The notes below the pieces were generated by a model. The model was not told the origin of the DNA. It saw nothing but the letters and a program-made list of their open reading frames with translations, and made no database searches. A stretch of DNA of 64,000 nucleotides, taken from the NCBI RefSeq assembly GCF_900177795.1, contig NZ_FXWJ01000003.1:496001-560000 (forward strand), given 5' to 3'. Numbering within the stretch: the first letter of the stretch is position 1; every line of letters begins with the position of its first letter. Below, one piece after another: positions 47,940 through 56,499 of the stretch. The stretch comes from Plantibacter elymi (nom. nud.). Lineage in GTDB: Bacteria > Actinomycetota > Actinomycetes > Actinomycetales > Microbacteriaceae. The position numbers and the translations under genes are program-made.

Positions 47940-48857
47940 TCAGGCGTCGAGTTCCGCCGAGGTGGGCGGGTTCGCTCCCGGCCGCGACACCGTGATGCTC
48001 GCAGCTCGTGCGGCGCGGTCGAGCAGCTGCTGCAGCACCTCGTCGGACACCCCGCGAAGCCGTTCCTCGGCCCCGGGCCCCGCGATACCGGCGGTCAGCA
48101 GCCCGTCGATCAGCGCACCCATGAACGTGTCGCCGGCACCGACGGTGTCGGCCACCTGCACCCGCGGCGTCTCGATCTCGAGCACGGAACCGTCTCTGAC
48201 CGCGACCGCCCCGTCACCGCCCATCGTCACGACCACGAGTCCCGGCCCGGCCGCGACCCACTCCCGAGCTGCGTCGACCGGCGCCACACCGGGCAGCAGG
48301 AACACGACGTCCTCGTCACTCGCCTTCACGACGTGGGCGCGCGCGATGCAGTCGAGGGCCGCCTGACGGACGCGGGCCGCGTCGTCGATGAGCGACGGCC
48401 GGATGTTCGGGTCGTAGGTGATGAGGGCCGAGGGACGACGCGCCTCGACCAGCTCGCGCAGGCGGTCGGCGCTCGGCTCGAGGACCGAGGCGATCGAGCC
48501 CGTGTGGACGACGGCGGCGTCCGGCGCACCCGAAGCCTCCAGATCGAGCGAGAGGTCGAACTCGTAGGTGGCCGCGCCCTCGGCGTCGAGGGTCGCCTGC
48601 GCCGTGGACGTCCGGCCGGTCGGAGCCGACACGAGGGTCACCGCGGACGCGTCGAGCCAGGAGCGGATCGCCGCGCCTCGCTCGTCGTCGCCCACATGGG
48701 TCACCAGGGCCGGGGCGCGGCCCAGCCGACCGAGGGTGATCCCGACGTTCGCCGGGCTGCCGCCGGGGCTCTCCGCCTGCGTCCCGTCGAGCCGCCGGAC
48801 GATGTCGATGAGGGTCTCGCCGGCGATGAGGACGTCGGTCGTGGGGGCTGCGTGCAT
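47940..48857 (-). CDS. PfkB family kinase, probable fructokinase
   Basis: 305 residues of ribokinase fold. N-terminal AGETLIDIVRR and PGGSPANVGITLGRLG, then the C-terminal signature DTVGAGDTFMGAL with catalytic Asp243. The sequence and setting in a fructan locus fit ATP-dependent phosphorylation of fructose to fructose 6-phosphate; other hexoses are possible. It starts 37 bp after the LacI gene on the same strand and is likely cotranscribed with it, divergent from the CUT1 importer and GH32. Confidence 0.88.
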   Translation of the reverse strand: MHAAPTTDVLIAGETLIDIVRRLDGTQAESPGGSPANVGITLGRLGRAPALVTHVGDDERGAAIRSWLDASAVTLVSAPTGRTSTAQATLDAEGAATYEFDLSLDLEASGAPDAAVVHTGSIASVLEPSADRLRELVEARRPSALITYDPNIRPSLIDDAARVRQAALDCIARAHVVKASDEDVVFLLPGVAPVDAAREWVAAGPGLVVVTMGGDGAVAVRDGSVLEIETPRVQVADTVGAGDTFMGALIDGLLTAGIAGPGAEERLRGVSDEVLQQLLDRAARAASITVSRPGANPPTSAELDA

Positions 48858-48894
48858 GGCATCTCTCTCTGCTGGATCCGAGGGTCAGGTGGCG

Positions 48895-49935
48895 TCAACC
48901 GGCGTCGGTCGACACCGCGGCGATGAGCGAGTCCCGCTCGATGATCGGCATCGTGACCAGCTCGTGCCCGAGGGCGTGCTGGCCGAGGAGCATCGAGGCT
49001 CCGAGCGCGCCGATCTCCTGGTAGGGCAGCCGCGCGGTGGTGAGGCCCGGGCGCAGGTAGCCGGCGAGGATCTCGTCGTCGAAGGAGACGACGGAGACGT
49101 CCTGCGGGATCCGACGCCCCTGTTCGAGCAGCACCTGGTAGGCACCGAAGGCGACGCCGTCGTTCGCGGCGAGGATGGCCGTGACGTCGGGGTGGCGCTC
49201 GAGGAGCGCGGCCGTCGCCTCGTAACCGGGTTCCGGCTGCCACTCGACGATGTCGACGCGCGCCGGTTCGATCCCGGCCTCTGCGAAGGCCGCGGCGATG
49301 CCCGCGAAGCGGAGTGCCACCGTCGCACTCTGTCGTGGGTCGCTGATGACGTCCTGCGGCAGGTCGCCGACCACGCCGATCCGTCGGTGGCCGGCGTCGA
49401 CGAGCCGCTTCGCGACCGCGTACCCGGCAGCCCGTTCGTCGGGCAGGACGTTCGCGTGTCCGGCGGAGGACGCTCCGTTGAGCACGACGACCGGTACACC
49501 GGTCGAGGTGGCGGGGAGGTCGATGAGGCGGGCACCGAGGAGGCCGATGAGGATGCCGTCGACCCGGTGGTCGATCATCGTCTCGAACGCGCGGGCGAGA
49601 CCGCCTTCGATCCCCTCGGTCTCCGCGATGAGCATCGTGTGGTCGTGGGCCTTCGACACCTCGAGCGCACCGCCGATGAGCCCCGAAGCGTGCCGGGTGA
49701 GCGTGACCTCGTCGGAGATGAACCCGATCGTCCTGGTCTTCCCGCGGCGCAGCACCTGGGCCGCGGGGTTCGGGCGGTAGTCGAGCTCCGCCGCGGCGGC
49801 GCGGACCCGCTCGACGGCGTCCGCGGACAGCCGGGAGCCGGGGCGGTCGTTCATGATCATGCTCACCGCGGCCTTGGACATGCCCGCACGCTCCGCGACG
49901 TCCGCGAGGGTCGTGCGGCGGCGTTGCGTGGACAT
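48895..49935 (-). CDS. LacI family regulator of fructan operon 2
   Basis: 346 residues. Helix-turn-helix TTLADVAERAGMSKAAVSMI, hinge PNPAAQVLRRGKTRTIGFI, and a sugar-binding core with VVSFDDEILAGYLRPGLTTA. It is divergent from the transporter operon and upstream of fructokinase. Two identical-arm palindromes in the divergent region (49955-49972, 50002-50019) are its probable operators, one only 20 bp from its own start, implying autoregulation. Confidence 0.93.
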   Translation of the reverse strand: MSTQRRRTTLADVAERAGMSKAAVSMIMNDRPGSRLSADAVERVRAAAAELDYRPNPAAQVLRRGKTRTIGFISDEVTLTRHASGLIGGALEVSKAHDHTMLIAETEGIEGGLARAFETMIDHRVDGILIGLLGARLIDLPATSTGVPVVVLNGASSAGHANVLPDERAAGYAVAKRLVDAGHRRIGVVGDLPQDVISDPRQSATVALRFAGIAAAFAEAGIEPARVDIVEWQPEPGYEATAALLERHPDVTAILAANDGVAFGAYQVLLEQGRRIPQDVSVVSFDDEILAGYLRPGLTTARLPYQEIGALGASMLLGQHALGHELVTMPIIERDSLIAAVSTDAG

Positions 49936-49954
49936 GACACTCCCTCGTGCGGTT

Positions 49955-49972
49955 TGCTGAATCAGTTCAGCA
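49955..49972. promoter_or_regulatory. LacI operator 1 of fructan operon 2
   Basis: TGCTGAATCAGTTCAGCA has perfect 7-bp arms. The arms are the same as those of the second site 47 bp away (start to start). It lies 20 bp upstream of the LacI start. Confidence 0.85.
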
Positions 49973-50001
49973 TATCGCGCGGAGCTGTGTTATGTTTCGT
50001 C

Positions 50002-50019
50002 TGCTGAATCCGTTCAGCA
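50002..50019. promoter_or_regulatory. LacI operator 2 of fructan operon 2
   Basis: TGCTGAATCCGTTCAGCA, with the same 7-bp arms and a different 4-bp centre. It lies 67 bp upstream of the binding-protein start and just after TATGTT (49991-49996), a possible -10 element of the importer promoter. Confidence 0.85.
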
Positions 50020-50085
50020 CCTCCATTCACGGCTCATCGTCCGCGCCCTGCGAACGATCTGCCCCGATCTCGCAGGAGCAACAAC

Positions 50086-51468
50086 GTGGTTGATCTGAGT
50101 CGCAGGGCGGCACTCGCCCTGCTCGGTCTCGGTCTGGCGGGCACGGCCATCTCCTGGCCGCGCCTCACCGGCGGAGACATCCCCGGCCGAGGCGACGACG
50201 CCCTCACCGTCGCCCTCTTCGGCACCGCCCAGGACGCCGCCGCGCGGCAGTCGCTCGTGGACGGCTTCCAGAAGCTGCACCCCGACATCCCCGTCCGGAT
50301 CATCGCGATCCAGGGCCAGGACTGGGGCAACTTCTTCGCGAAGATCCTCACGATGGTCGCGGCCGGCACCCCGCCGGACATCGTGTCGGTCGCCACGGAG
50401 GGCACCCAGCTGTTCGCCGAGCGCCTCGCCCACCCGATCGACGAGTACGTGCAGCGCGACGCCGCCGAGCTGCAGGAGTACTTCGACGACGTGAACCCCT
50501 CGCTCATCGAGTCGTTCATGTACAAGGGCAACCTGTTCCAACTGCCCGACAACTTCAACGCGGCGAACATGTACTACAACACCTCCGCGTTCGAGCGCGC
50601 CGGCCTCGAGCGTCCGCGCGACGACTGGTCGGTGGAGGACTTCTTCACCGTCGGCCGCACCATGCAGGCCAGCGCCCCGGGATCGTTCCTGCCGTACTTC
50701 TGGAACAACCGGCTCTGGGGCGGCGTCGTGCCCTGGTTGTACATCAACGACACGAGCTTCCTCACCGAGGAGAAGGCACCCGGCGGCGACTGGATGTGGT
50801 CGAAGTTCTACCCGAACGAGACCCCTCGTGGTGGTGGGTACCTGTGGGAGAACGCCGACGCGCTGAGCGACCGCACCGTCGAGAGCTTCGAGGTCCTGCA
50901 GCGCATGGTCTCGGAAGGCATCGCCGCGAACCCCGCGCAGGGCGGCGGTAACGAGCTCGTCTCGCTCTTCTCCCGCGGCTCGGTCGGCATGACGCCGGCC
51001 GGCGGGTTCTGGGTCAAGGGCCTCAACGACGCCGGCCTCGGGAACGACGAGTACGACGTGACCTACTTCCCGAAGATGCGCGGACAGCGCCACCAGTTCG
51101 GAGCCGGTGGGTACGCGATGATGCAGACCTCCGAACGCAAGGACGAGGCGTGGGAGTGGATGAAGTACTGCATCTCCGTCGAGGGCATGTCGATCGCGCA
51201 CAGCCAGCCCGACTCGTCGCTGCCCCGGCGCTCACTCAACGCGGAGCTGTACGGCGGTGACATCGGCCCGAAGCACTGGGAGGTCTTCTACGACACCCTC
51301 GACCGGTTCCCGACGACCGGCCCGATGCCCGCACCGCCCCAACAGGCGGCCGTGGAATCGGCCCTCATCAAGAACGTGGTCGGCACGATCACGAACGGCC
51401 CGAACGGCGTCCGCCGCGGCCTCGAGACGATGCAGCGGGACCTCGAGCTCGCGCTGAAGGGACGATGA
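50086..51468 (+). CDS. CUT1 ABC sugar-binding protein with Tat signal
   Basis: 460 residues from a GTG start. The N-terminus is a short twin-arginine signal, LSRRAALALLGLGLAGTAIS, without a lipobox Cys, which is unusual for a CUT1 binding protein; most are Sec lipoproteins. The mature part is a family 1 solute-binding protein (VALFGTAQDAAARQSLVDGF, KLHPDIPVRIIAIQGQDWG, FMYKGNLFQLPDNFNAANMY). It probably binds fructosides. The stop overlaps the first permease start. Confidence 0.9.
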   Translation: MVDLSRRAALALLGLGLAGTAISWPRLTGGDIPGRGDDALTVALFGTAQDAAARQSLVDGFQKLHPDIPVRIIAIQGQDWGNFFAKILTMVAAGTPPDIVSVATEGTQLFAERLAHPIDEYVQRDAAELQEYFDDVNPSLIESFMYKGNLFQLPDNFNAANMYYNTSAFERAGLERPRDDWSVEDFFTVGRTMQASAPGSFLPYFWNNRLWGGVVPWLYINDTSFLTEEKAPGGDWMWSKFYPNETPRGGGYLWENADALSDRTVESFEVLQRMVSEGIAANPAQGGGNELVSLFSRGSVGMTPAGGFWVKGLNDAGLGNDEYDVTYFPKMRGQRHQFGAGGYAMMQTSERKDEAWEWMKYCISVEGMSIAHSQPDSSLPRRSLNAELYGGDIGPKHWEVFYDTLDRFPTTGPMPAPPQQAAVESALIKNVVGTITNGPNGVRRGLETMQRDLELALKGR

Positions 51469-52418
51469 TGGCACTGCAGTCACCGACGGCGACCCGGGCA
51501 CTGGTCGTCCCGCCCGAGGCCGAGACCGGACGGCGCAAGCGGTCCCCCCGCGGCAGCCGGCTGCTCGTCTGGGTGTTCCTCGCCCCGACGCTCATCGGCC
51601 TCGGACTCTTCAGCTTCGTCCCGATCATCGGGTCGTTCGTCCTCGCCTTCTTCCGGTGGGACATCATCTCGGCACCCGAGTTCGTCGGCGTCGGCAACTT
51701 CGTCGACCTCGCGGCCAACCCGACGGTGCGCGTGTCCTTCCTGAACACGGTCGGCTTCGTGGTGGTGGCGGTGACGCTGCAGCTCGCCGTGGCCCTCCTG
51801 CTCGCGATCCTCGTGCAGTCGCGGATGCCGGAATGGCTTCGCACCTTCTTCCGTTCCGCGCTGTTCTTCCCCTTGGTGCTGTCGGCCGCGTCCGTGTCCC
51901 TCGTGATGTCGTACCTGTTCAACCAGGAGTTCGGCCTCGTCAACGAGTTCCTCGGGCTCTTCGGCGTCGGGAACATCGGCTGGTTGACGACCGGGTTCGG
52001 CGCGAAGATCGTCGTCCTGCTCGTGTACGTGTGGCAGAACTTCGGCTTCACCTTCCTGCTCTTCATCGGCGGACTCGCCGCGATCCCACGCGAGGTCTAC
52101 GAGGCGTCGTCGCTCGACGGCGCACACGGCTGGAGCCAGTTCCGGAACGTCACCCTGCCCCTCGTGAGCCCGACCATGCTCGTCGCGTCCGTCATGGCCA
52201 TCATCAGCGCCCTGCAGATCTTCGACCAGCCGTACGTCCTCACGCGAGGTGGGCCGGGAGACGACACCCGTACCGCGGTGATGGTGATCTACGAGTCCGC
52301 GTTCCAGCAGCTCGACTTCGGTCTCGCCGCAGCGATCGGCATCGTGCTGACGCTCCTGATCATGCTCGTCACCGCCGCACAGTTCCGGCTGAGCAAGCGT
52401 TTCGTCTTCTACGGATGA
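51465..52418 (+). CDS. CUT1 ABC sugar permease, MalF type (operon 2)
   Basis: 317 residues, six helices. EAA loop: YEASSLDGAHGWSQFRNVTL. A basic leader (RRKRSPRGSR) precedes helix 1. Coupled by ATGA overlaps to both neighbours. Pairs with the next permease. Confidence 0.93.
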   Translation: MMALQSPTATRALVVPPEAETGRRKRSPRGSRLLVWVFLAPTLIGLGLFSFVPIIGSFVLAFFRWDIISAPEFVGVGNFVDLAANPTVRVSFLNTVGFVVVAVTLQLAVALLLAILVQSRMPEWLRTFFRSALFFPLVLSAASVSLVMSYLFNQEFGLVNEFLGLFGVGNIGWLTTGFGAKIVVLLVYVWQNFGFTFLLFIGGLAAIPREVYEASSLDGAHGWSQFRNVTLPLVSPTMLVASVMAIISALQIFDQPYVLTRGGPGDDTRTAVMVIYESAFQQLDFGLAAAIGIVLTLLIMLVTAAQFRLSKRFVFYG

Positions 52419-53260
52419 GGTCCCAGATGTCCATCGCAGCAGTCACCCCCGACTCGTCACGCCGCCGACTCGCCACGGCCGGGAAGTTCCTCGTCCTCGT
52501 CATCGCCGCCTTCCTCACCCTCGCTCCGGTGGTGTGGACGCTCATCACGGCCCTCACCCCCGCGAACGTCGCCACCGGGCAGACCGAGTTCGGCCCAGGA
52601 GCGTTCATCGACGTCTTCCAGAAGATCCCGATCCTGCTCTACACGTGGAACAGCGCGCTCGTGACGCTGCTCATCGCGGCCGGGCAGATGCTCAGTGCGG
52701 CGATGGCCGGCTACGTGTTCGCGCGCTTCGACTTCGGCGGCAAGCGCATCCTGTTCGGCCTCATCCTCGCCACGATGATGGTGCCGATGCAGGTGACGAT
52801 CGTCCCCGTGTTCATGCTCATCCGCGGCATGGGACTCTCCGACACGCTCCTCGCGCTCATCATCCCGATGATCCCGACGGCGTTCGGCACGTTCCTCATG
52901 CGGCAGTACTTCATGGGGTTGCCGCCGGAGCTCGCCGAGGCGGCGCAGATCGACGGGGCGGGACCGTGGAAGATCTTCTTCCGCATCTACCTGCCGCTCG
53001 CCGCCCCGGGCCTCGCGATCGTCGGCATCCTCGCCTTCAACTACCACTGGAACGAGTTCTTCCGACCACTGATCCTCACGATCAGCGAGCAGAACTTCAC
53101 CCTCCCGCTCGGGCTCGTGACCCTGCAGGGCAACCTCGGCACCGGGTCGGTCGCGACCGTCCTCGCCGGTGTCGTCCTGTCCATGATCCCGGCCGCGCTG
53201 GTCTTCGTCTTCGGCCAGAAGCCGCTGCGCGAGGGGCTCACCGCCGGCGTCAGCAAGTGA
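52415..53260 (+). CDS. CUT1 ABC sugar permease, MalG type (operon 2)
   Basis: 281 residues, six helices; EAA loop AEAAQIDGAGPWKIFFRIYL. ATG 52415 overlaps the previous stop, but a second ATG at 52427 has GAGG about 7 nt upstream and could be used. No ATPase gene is in the operon; a shared MsiK-like subunit is assumed. Confidence 0.92.
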   Translation: MRSQMSIAAVTPDSSRRRLATAGKFLVLVIAAFLTLAPVVWTLITALTPANVATGQTEFGPGAFIDVFQKIPILLYTWNSALVTLLIAAGQMLSAAMAGYVFARFDFGGKRILFGLILATMMVPMQVTIVPVFMLIRGMGLSDTLLALIIPMIPTAFGTFLMRQYFMGLPPELAEAAQIDGAGPWKIFFRIYLPLAAPGLAIVGILAFNYHWNEFFRPLILTISEQNFTLPLGLVTLQGNLGTGSVATVLAGVVLSMIPAALVFVFGQKPLREGLTAGVSK

Positions 53261-53313
53261 TCAGCACCACCGCCCTCCCCTCGATCCGACTGATCTCGAA
53301 CCGAAAGGAAGCC

Positions 53314-54651
53314 ATGACCGGCCTCCACGCAACGCACGTCCTCGACCGCGGCTTCCCGCAGCTGCACCCACGACCCGAGGCCGGGTGGTTGAACGACCCC
53401 AACGGCATCATGTCCGTCGACGGTCGCTGGCACGTGTTCTTCCAGTACAACCCGGGGTCGGCCCGGCACGAGGACATCCACTGGGGTCACGTGAGCTCGC
53501 CGGACCTGCTCGCCTGGGAGGAGCACCCGGTGGCCCTGGCACCCCGCCCGGGCACCACCGACGGCTTCGGCTGTTGGAGCGGCGTCGGGGTCGTCGACCA
53601 GGGCCGGCCGGCCGTCGTCTACTCGGGCGCGCGTGATCGACACGGGTTCTCGGAGGTCGTCGTCGTCCACGGCTCGGCGGATGCGCAGGACTGGAGCGGC
53701 GAACGCATCGTCGCTGCCGGGCTCCCCGCGGATGAGCGCGTGACGATGGTGCGCGACCCGTTCGTCTTCGAGCTGGGTGGGCGCCGCTGGGCGATCCAGG
53801 GCGCCGGCCGTTCCGACGTCGGTGGCGCACTACTCCTGTACGGCGTCGACGACCTCGACGCCTGGAGCGAGGAGGGGTACCTGCTGACGGCCGAGGCGCC
53901 GGTCGTCTCGGAGCTCGCTCCGTGCGAAGGGTGGGAGTGCCCCCAGCTCGTGCGCGTCGGCGACGACTGGGTGCTGCTGGTGTCACTGTGGCTCGACGGC
54001 CAGCCGCACCGCGGGGTGGCCTGGGTCCTCGGCTCGATGGAGCTCGACGAGGCCACCGGGCGGCCGGTGTTCAGCGCTCGCCGGACCGGCATCATCGACG
54101 AGGGATCGAGCTTCTACGCGCCGCAGGCCGTGCAGTCCGACGGCTCGGATGGACAGTCGGAGCGGGTGCTCCTCTGGGGCTGGGCCCAGGAGATCGCACC
54201 AGATGGCGTGCGCGGCCGGACGCAGGCGGACACCGACGCGCAGGGCTGGTCGGGCATGCTGACGTTCCCACGCGAGCTCGTGGTCCGCGGCGACGAGGTG
54301 GAGCTGATCCCCGCACGGGAACTGACGGGACTCCGCGCCGAGGTCGTCGACGCGGCGGAACTCCCCGATCAGGCGGAGGTGCGACTCACGGGCGCCGGCG
54401 CGGCCTCCCTCGAGCTGGCGGGTTCAGACACGCAGCTGATCTGGCACGGCGAGCTGGCCGAGGGCGACGAGGTCCGGATCCTCATCGACGCGTCCATCGT
54501 CGAGATCCACCACACCGGGCACCCCGCCCGGACGTTCCGCGCGTATCCGGCCGACGGCGAGCGGTACGCCGTGCGGCACGACGCGGGCGTGCGAGCCGAC
54601 GCCTGGTCGCTGGCGCTCCCCGTCGCGGGCGGCGTGTCGGCGCCCCACTGA
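53314..54651 (+). CDS. Glycoside hydrolase family 32 (cytoplasmic beta-fructosidase, operon 2)
   Basis: 445 residues from ATG 53314, fixed by AAAGGAAG 5 nt upstream; a GTG overlapping the permease stop at 53257 lacks such a site. All motifs are canonical: GWLNDPNG with nucleophile Asp28, VRDPFVFE with Asp148, and WECPQL with acid/base Glu208. The C-terminal sandwich is short (LIDASIVEIHHTGH). No signal peptide. It would hydrolyse imported sucrose or fructo-oligosaccharide, feeding fructokinase. A 12-bp hairpin follows the stop. Confidence 0.93.
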   Translation: MTGLHATHVLDRGFPQLHPRPEAGWLNDPNGIMSVDGRWHVFFQYNPGSARHEDIHWGHVSSPDLLAWEEHPVALAPRPGTTDGFGCWSGVGVVDQGRPAVVYSGARDRHGFSEVVVVHGSADAQDWSGERIVAAGLPADERVTMVRDPFVFELGGRRWAIQGAGRSDVGGALLLYGVDDLDAWSEEGYLLTAEAPVVSELAPCEGWECPQLVRVGDDWVLLVSLWLDGQPHRGVAWVLGSMELDEATGRPVFSARRTGIIDEGSSFYAPQAVQSDGSDGQSERVLLWGWAQEIAPDGVRGRTQADTDAQGWSGMLTFPRELVVRGDEVELIPARELTGLRAEVVDAAELPDQAEVRLTGAGAASLELAGSDTQLIWHGELAEGDEVRILIDASIVEIHHTGHPARTFRAYPADGERYAVRHDAGVRADAWSLALPVAGGVSAPH

Positions 54652-54660
54652 CCCGGAGAC

Positions 54661-54699
54661 GCGGTGACGCGCAGCGCTGGATGCGCCGCGCGTCACCGC
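54661..54699. terminator. Bidirectional terminator after fructan operon 2
   Basis: GCGGTGACGCGC (54661-54672) pairs with GCGCGTCACCGC (54688-54699). It sits 10 nt after the GH32 stop and overlaps the last codons of the convergent LuxR gene. Confidence 0.8.
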
Positions 54700-56324
54700 T
54701 CGGTCGGAAGCAACCCCAACCGCCGTGCGGTGGCCAGCGCGTCCTCCCGGGAGTCGACCCCGAGCTTCCGGTAGACGTTCCGGAAGTGGAACTTCACCGT
54801 GTTCGCGGACACGTACAGCGCCTGCGCGATGTCCTGTCGGGTCCGGCCCTCCGCGGAGAGCTGGAGGATCCGGCGCTCGGTGGCGGTGAGCTCCACGAGC
54901 TGCACGGTCTCCGGCGTCGGCTCGGGACTCGAGGCGAGCGTCCGCTCGATCCGCGCATGGGTCTCGCTGGGCGACATCGTGCCGAGGAGCTGCCGAAGCG
55001 GCCTGCGCGGCGCGACCACGAACGGTGTGAGCATCCCCGTCCGCGCCGTCGTCGCGATCGCCTGCAGGAGATGCCGCCGACCGTCCTCGTCCGAGTCGTC
55101 GGCGAGCGCGGAGGTGATGAGCAGCTCCGTCTGCGCACCGGCGTCGATGTGCTCCTCCGCGAGCCCGGCGGTGGCGAGCTCCCGGGCGAGGGGTTTGCGG
55201 TCGGTCAGGAGCGCGAGCCGCGAGGCGACCGCCGCGGTGTGGGCGTTCCGGTCACGGCCGTCGAGGAGGACGCTGGCCTCCGTCGGACGGTCGAGGGCGA
55301 GGAGGAGTGACGCCTCCACGGCGTCGAGGAGGCGCTCCGACCCGGCATGACGCAGGCTGCGACCGGCGAACACCCGGGTGCGTTCGATGAGCTGCAGCGC
55401 CGCCCGTCGATCGCCCCAGAGGAGTGCGTGCTGCGCCTGCGCGTAGGTGATGAACGGCGCCCAGGACCGTTCACGGTTGACCTGCAGCTCCAGGGTCGCG
55501 AGCGCTGCCTCCGCCGCCACACGGTCGACACGGGCGATGGCGATCAACGCCCGGGCGATCGAACCGGACAGTTGGACCAAGGGCACCATCCACCCATGGG
55601 CGCCGCCCCCGTCGTCGTGGCGCCCGAGCCAGCGGTCCGCCTCCACGATCTCGCCGCGCACCGCGTAGAGCAGGGCGAGCTTGCCGGAGGCGTCACCGCC
55701 GTTCCGGCCGTCCCACGACTCGTGCCGGAGTTCGTACGCCTCGCGGAGCACGAGGCTCGCCTCGTGGAGGTCACCCACGAGCAGTTTCGTGATCCCCACC
55801 TGCAGCAGGGCGGTGGGGACACGGGGCGCGAACTCGGTCGGGCGGTGCACGCGGGCCCGTCGCGCGAGCTCCTCGGTGATCCGCGCGTAATGCAACGCCC
55901 GCTGGTGCCGACCGTGCACGCGGTAGGCGATCATGAACGCCGTCGATGCGCTGAGGCTGATGCGCGCGAGCTCGCCGCGGGCTCGGTCTCGGAGGTCGTC
56001 GGGATCGTTCGGGAGCTGGAACCGCGCCACCGACTGGTCGAGTGCGTCGGTCTCCCCACGGATGTTGAGCCGGATCTCCCGGACGGCGAAGACGATGGGG
56101 TGGTTCGAGAGCACCCGCGCCGGGAGCGCCTGCAGTGCGTGGTCGAGTGTCGCGAGGTCGAGCGCCATGAGGATCCCCCACTCGTACTCGATCACCGAGA
56201 CGACCGTGTCCCAGTCCTCCTCCTGGATGGCCGTGGTGAGGAGACGGGTGACCGGGGCGACGTCCGTGGGGTGGAGGAACCCCGCCCCGAGGGAGGGAAA
56301 GTACCTATTCCGACCGATGCGCAC
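54693..56324 (-). CDS. LuxR family regulator lacking the STAND ATPase domain
   Basis: 543 residues from a GTG. The C-terminal LuxR helix-turn-helix is clear: LTATERRILQLSAEGRTRQD and SANTVKFHFRNVYRKLGVDS. The preceding 450 residues are helical TPR/MalT-like repeats (LLTTAIQEEDWDTVVSVIEY, LATLELQVNRERSWAPFITY). The N-terminal STAND NTPase of MalT-type regulators (about 300 residues) is missing. TAGGGT exactly 6 nt before the GTG argues that the gene truly starts here and is not a fragment. It is divergent from a large sortase-anchored protein, a possible target. Confidence 0.9.
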   Translation of the reverse strand: MRIGRNRYFPSLGAGFLHPTDVAPVTRLLTTAIQEEDWDTVVSVIEYEWGILMALDLATLDHALQALPARVLSNHPIVFAVREIRLNIRGETDALDQSVARFQLPNDPDDLRDRARGELARISLSASTAFMIAYRVHGRHQRALHYARITEELARRARVHRPTEFAPRVPTALLQVGITKLLVGDLHEASLVLREAYELRHESWDGRNGGDASGKLALLYAVRGEIVEADRWLGRHDDGGGAHGWMVPLVQLSGSIARALIAIARVDRVAAEAALATLELQVNRERSWAPFITYAQAQHALLWGDRRAALQLIERTRVFAGRSLRHAGSERLLDAVEASLLLALDRPTEASVLLDGRDRNAHTAAVASRLALLTDRKPLARELATAGLAEEHIDAGAQTELLITSALADDSDEDGRRHLLQAIATTARTGMLTPFVVAPRRPLRQLLGTMSPSETHARIERTLASSPEPTPETVQLVELTATERRILQLSAEGRTRQDIAQALYVSANTVKFHFRNVYRKLGVDSREDALATARRLGLLPTER

Positions 56325-56499
56325 GGGTCAACCCTAAGTGACCGTCACCTGTCGGGGAACACCCGGGGCAGGATGCGGGGTGGTCTTTGGCCGATCCGCC
56401 CGGGCCGCGTCGGGGTTGCCGCTCTACTGATCCTCGGCCCCACAGCTGGGGCCAGGTTTTCGGCGGGCGCACCGCCGCTTCACGGGGAAGGCAACACAC

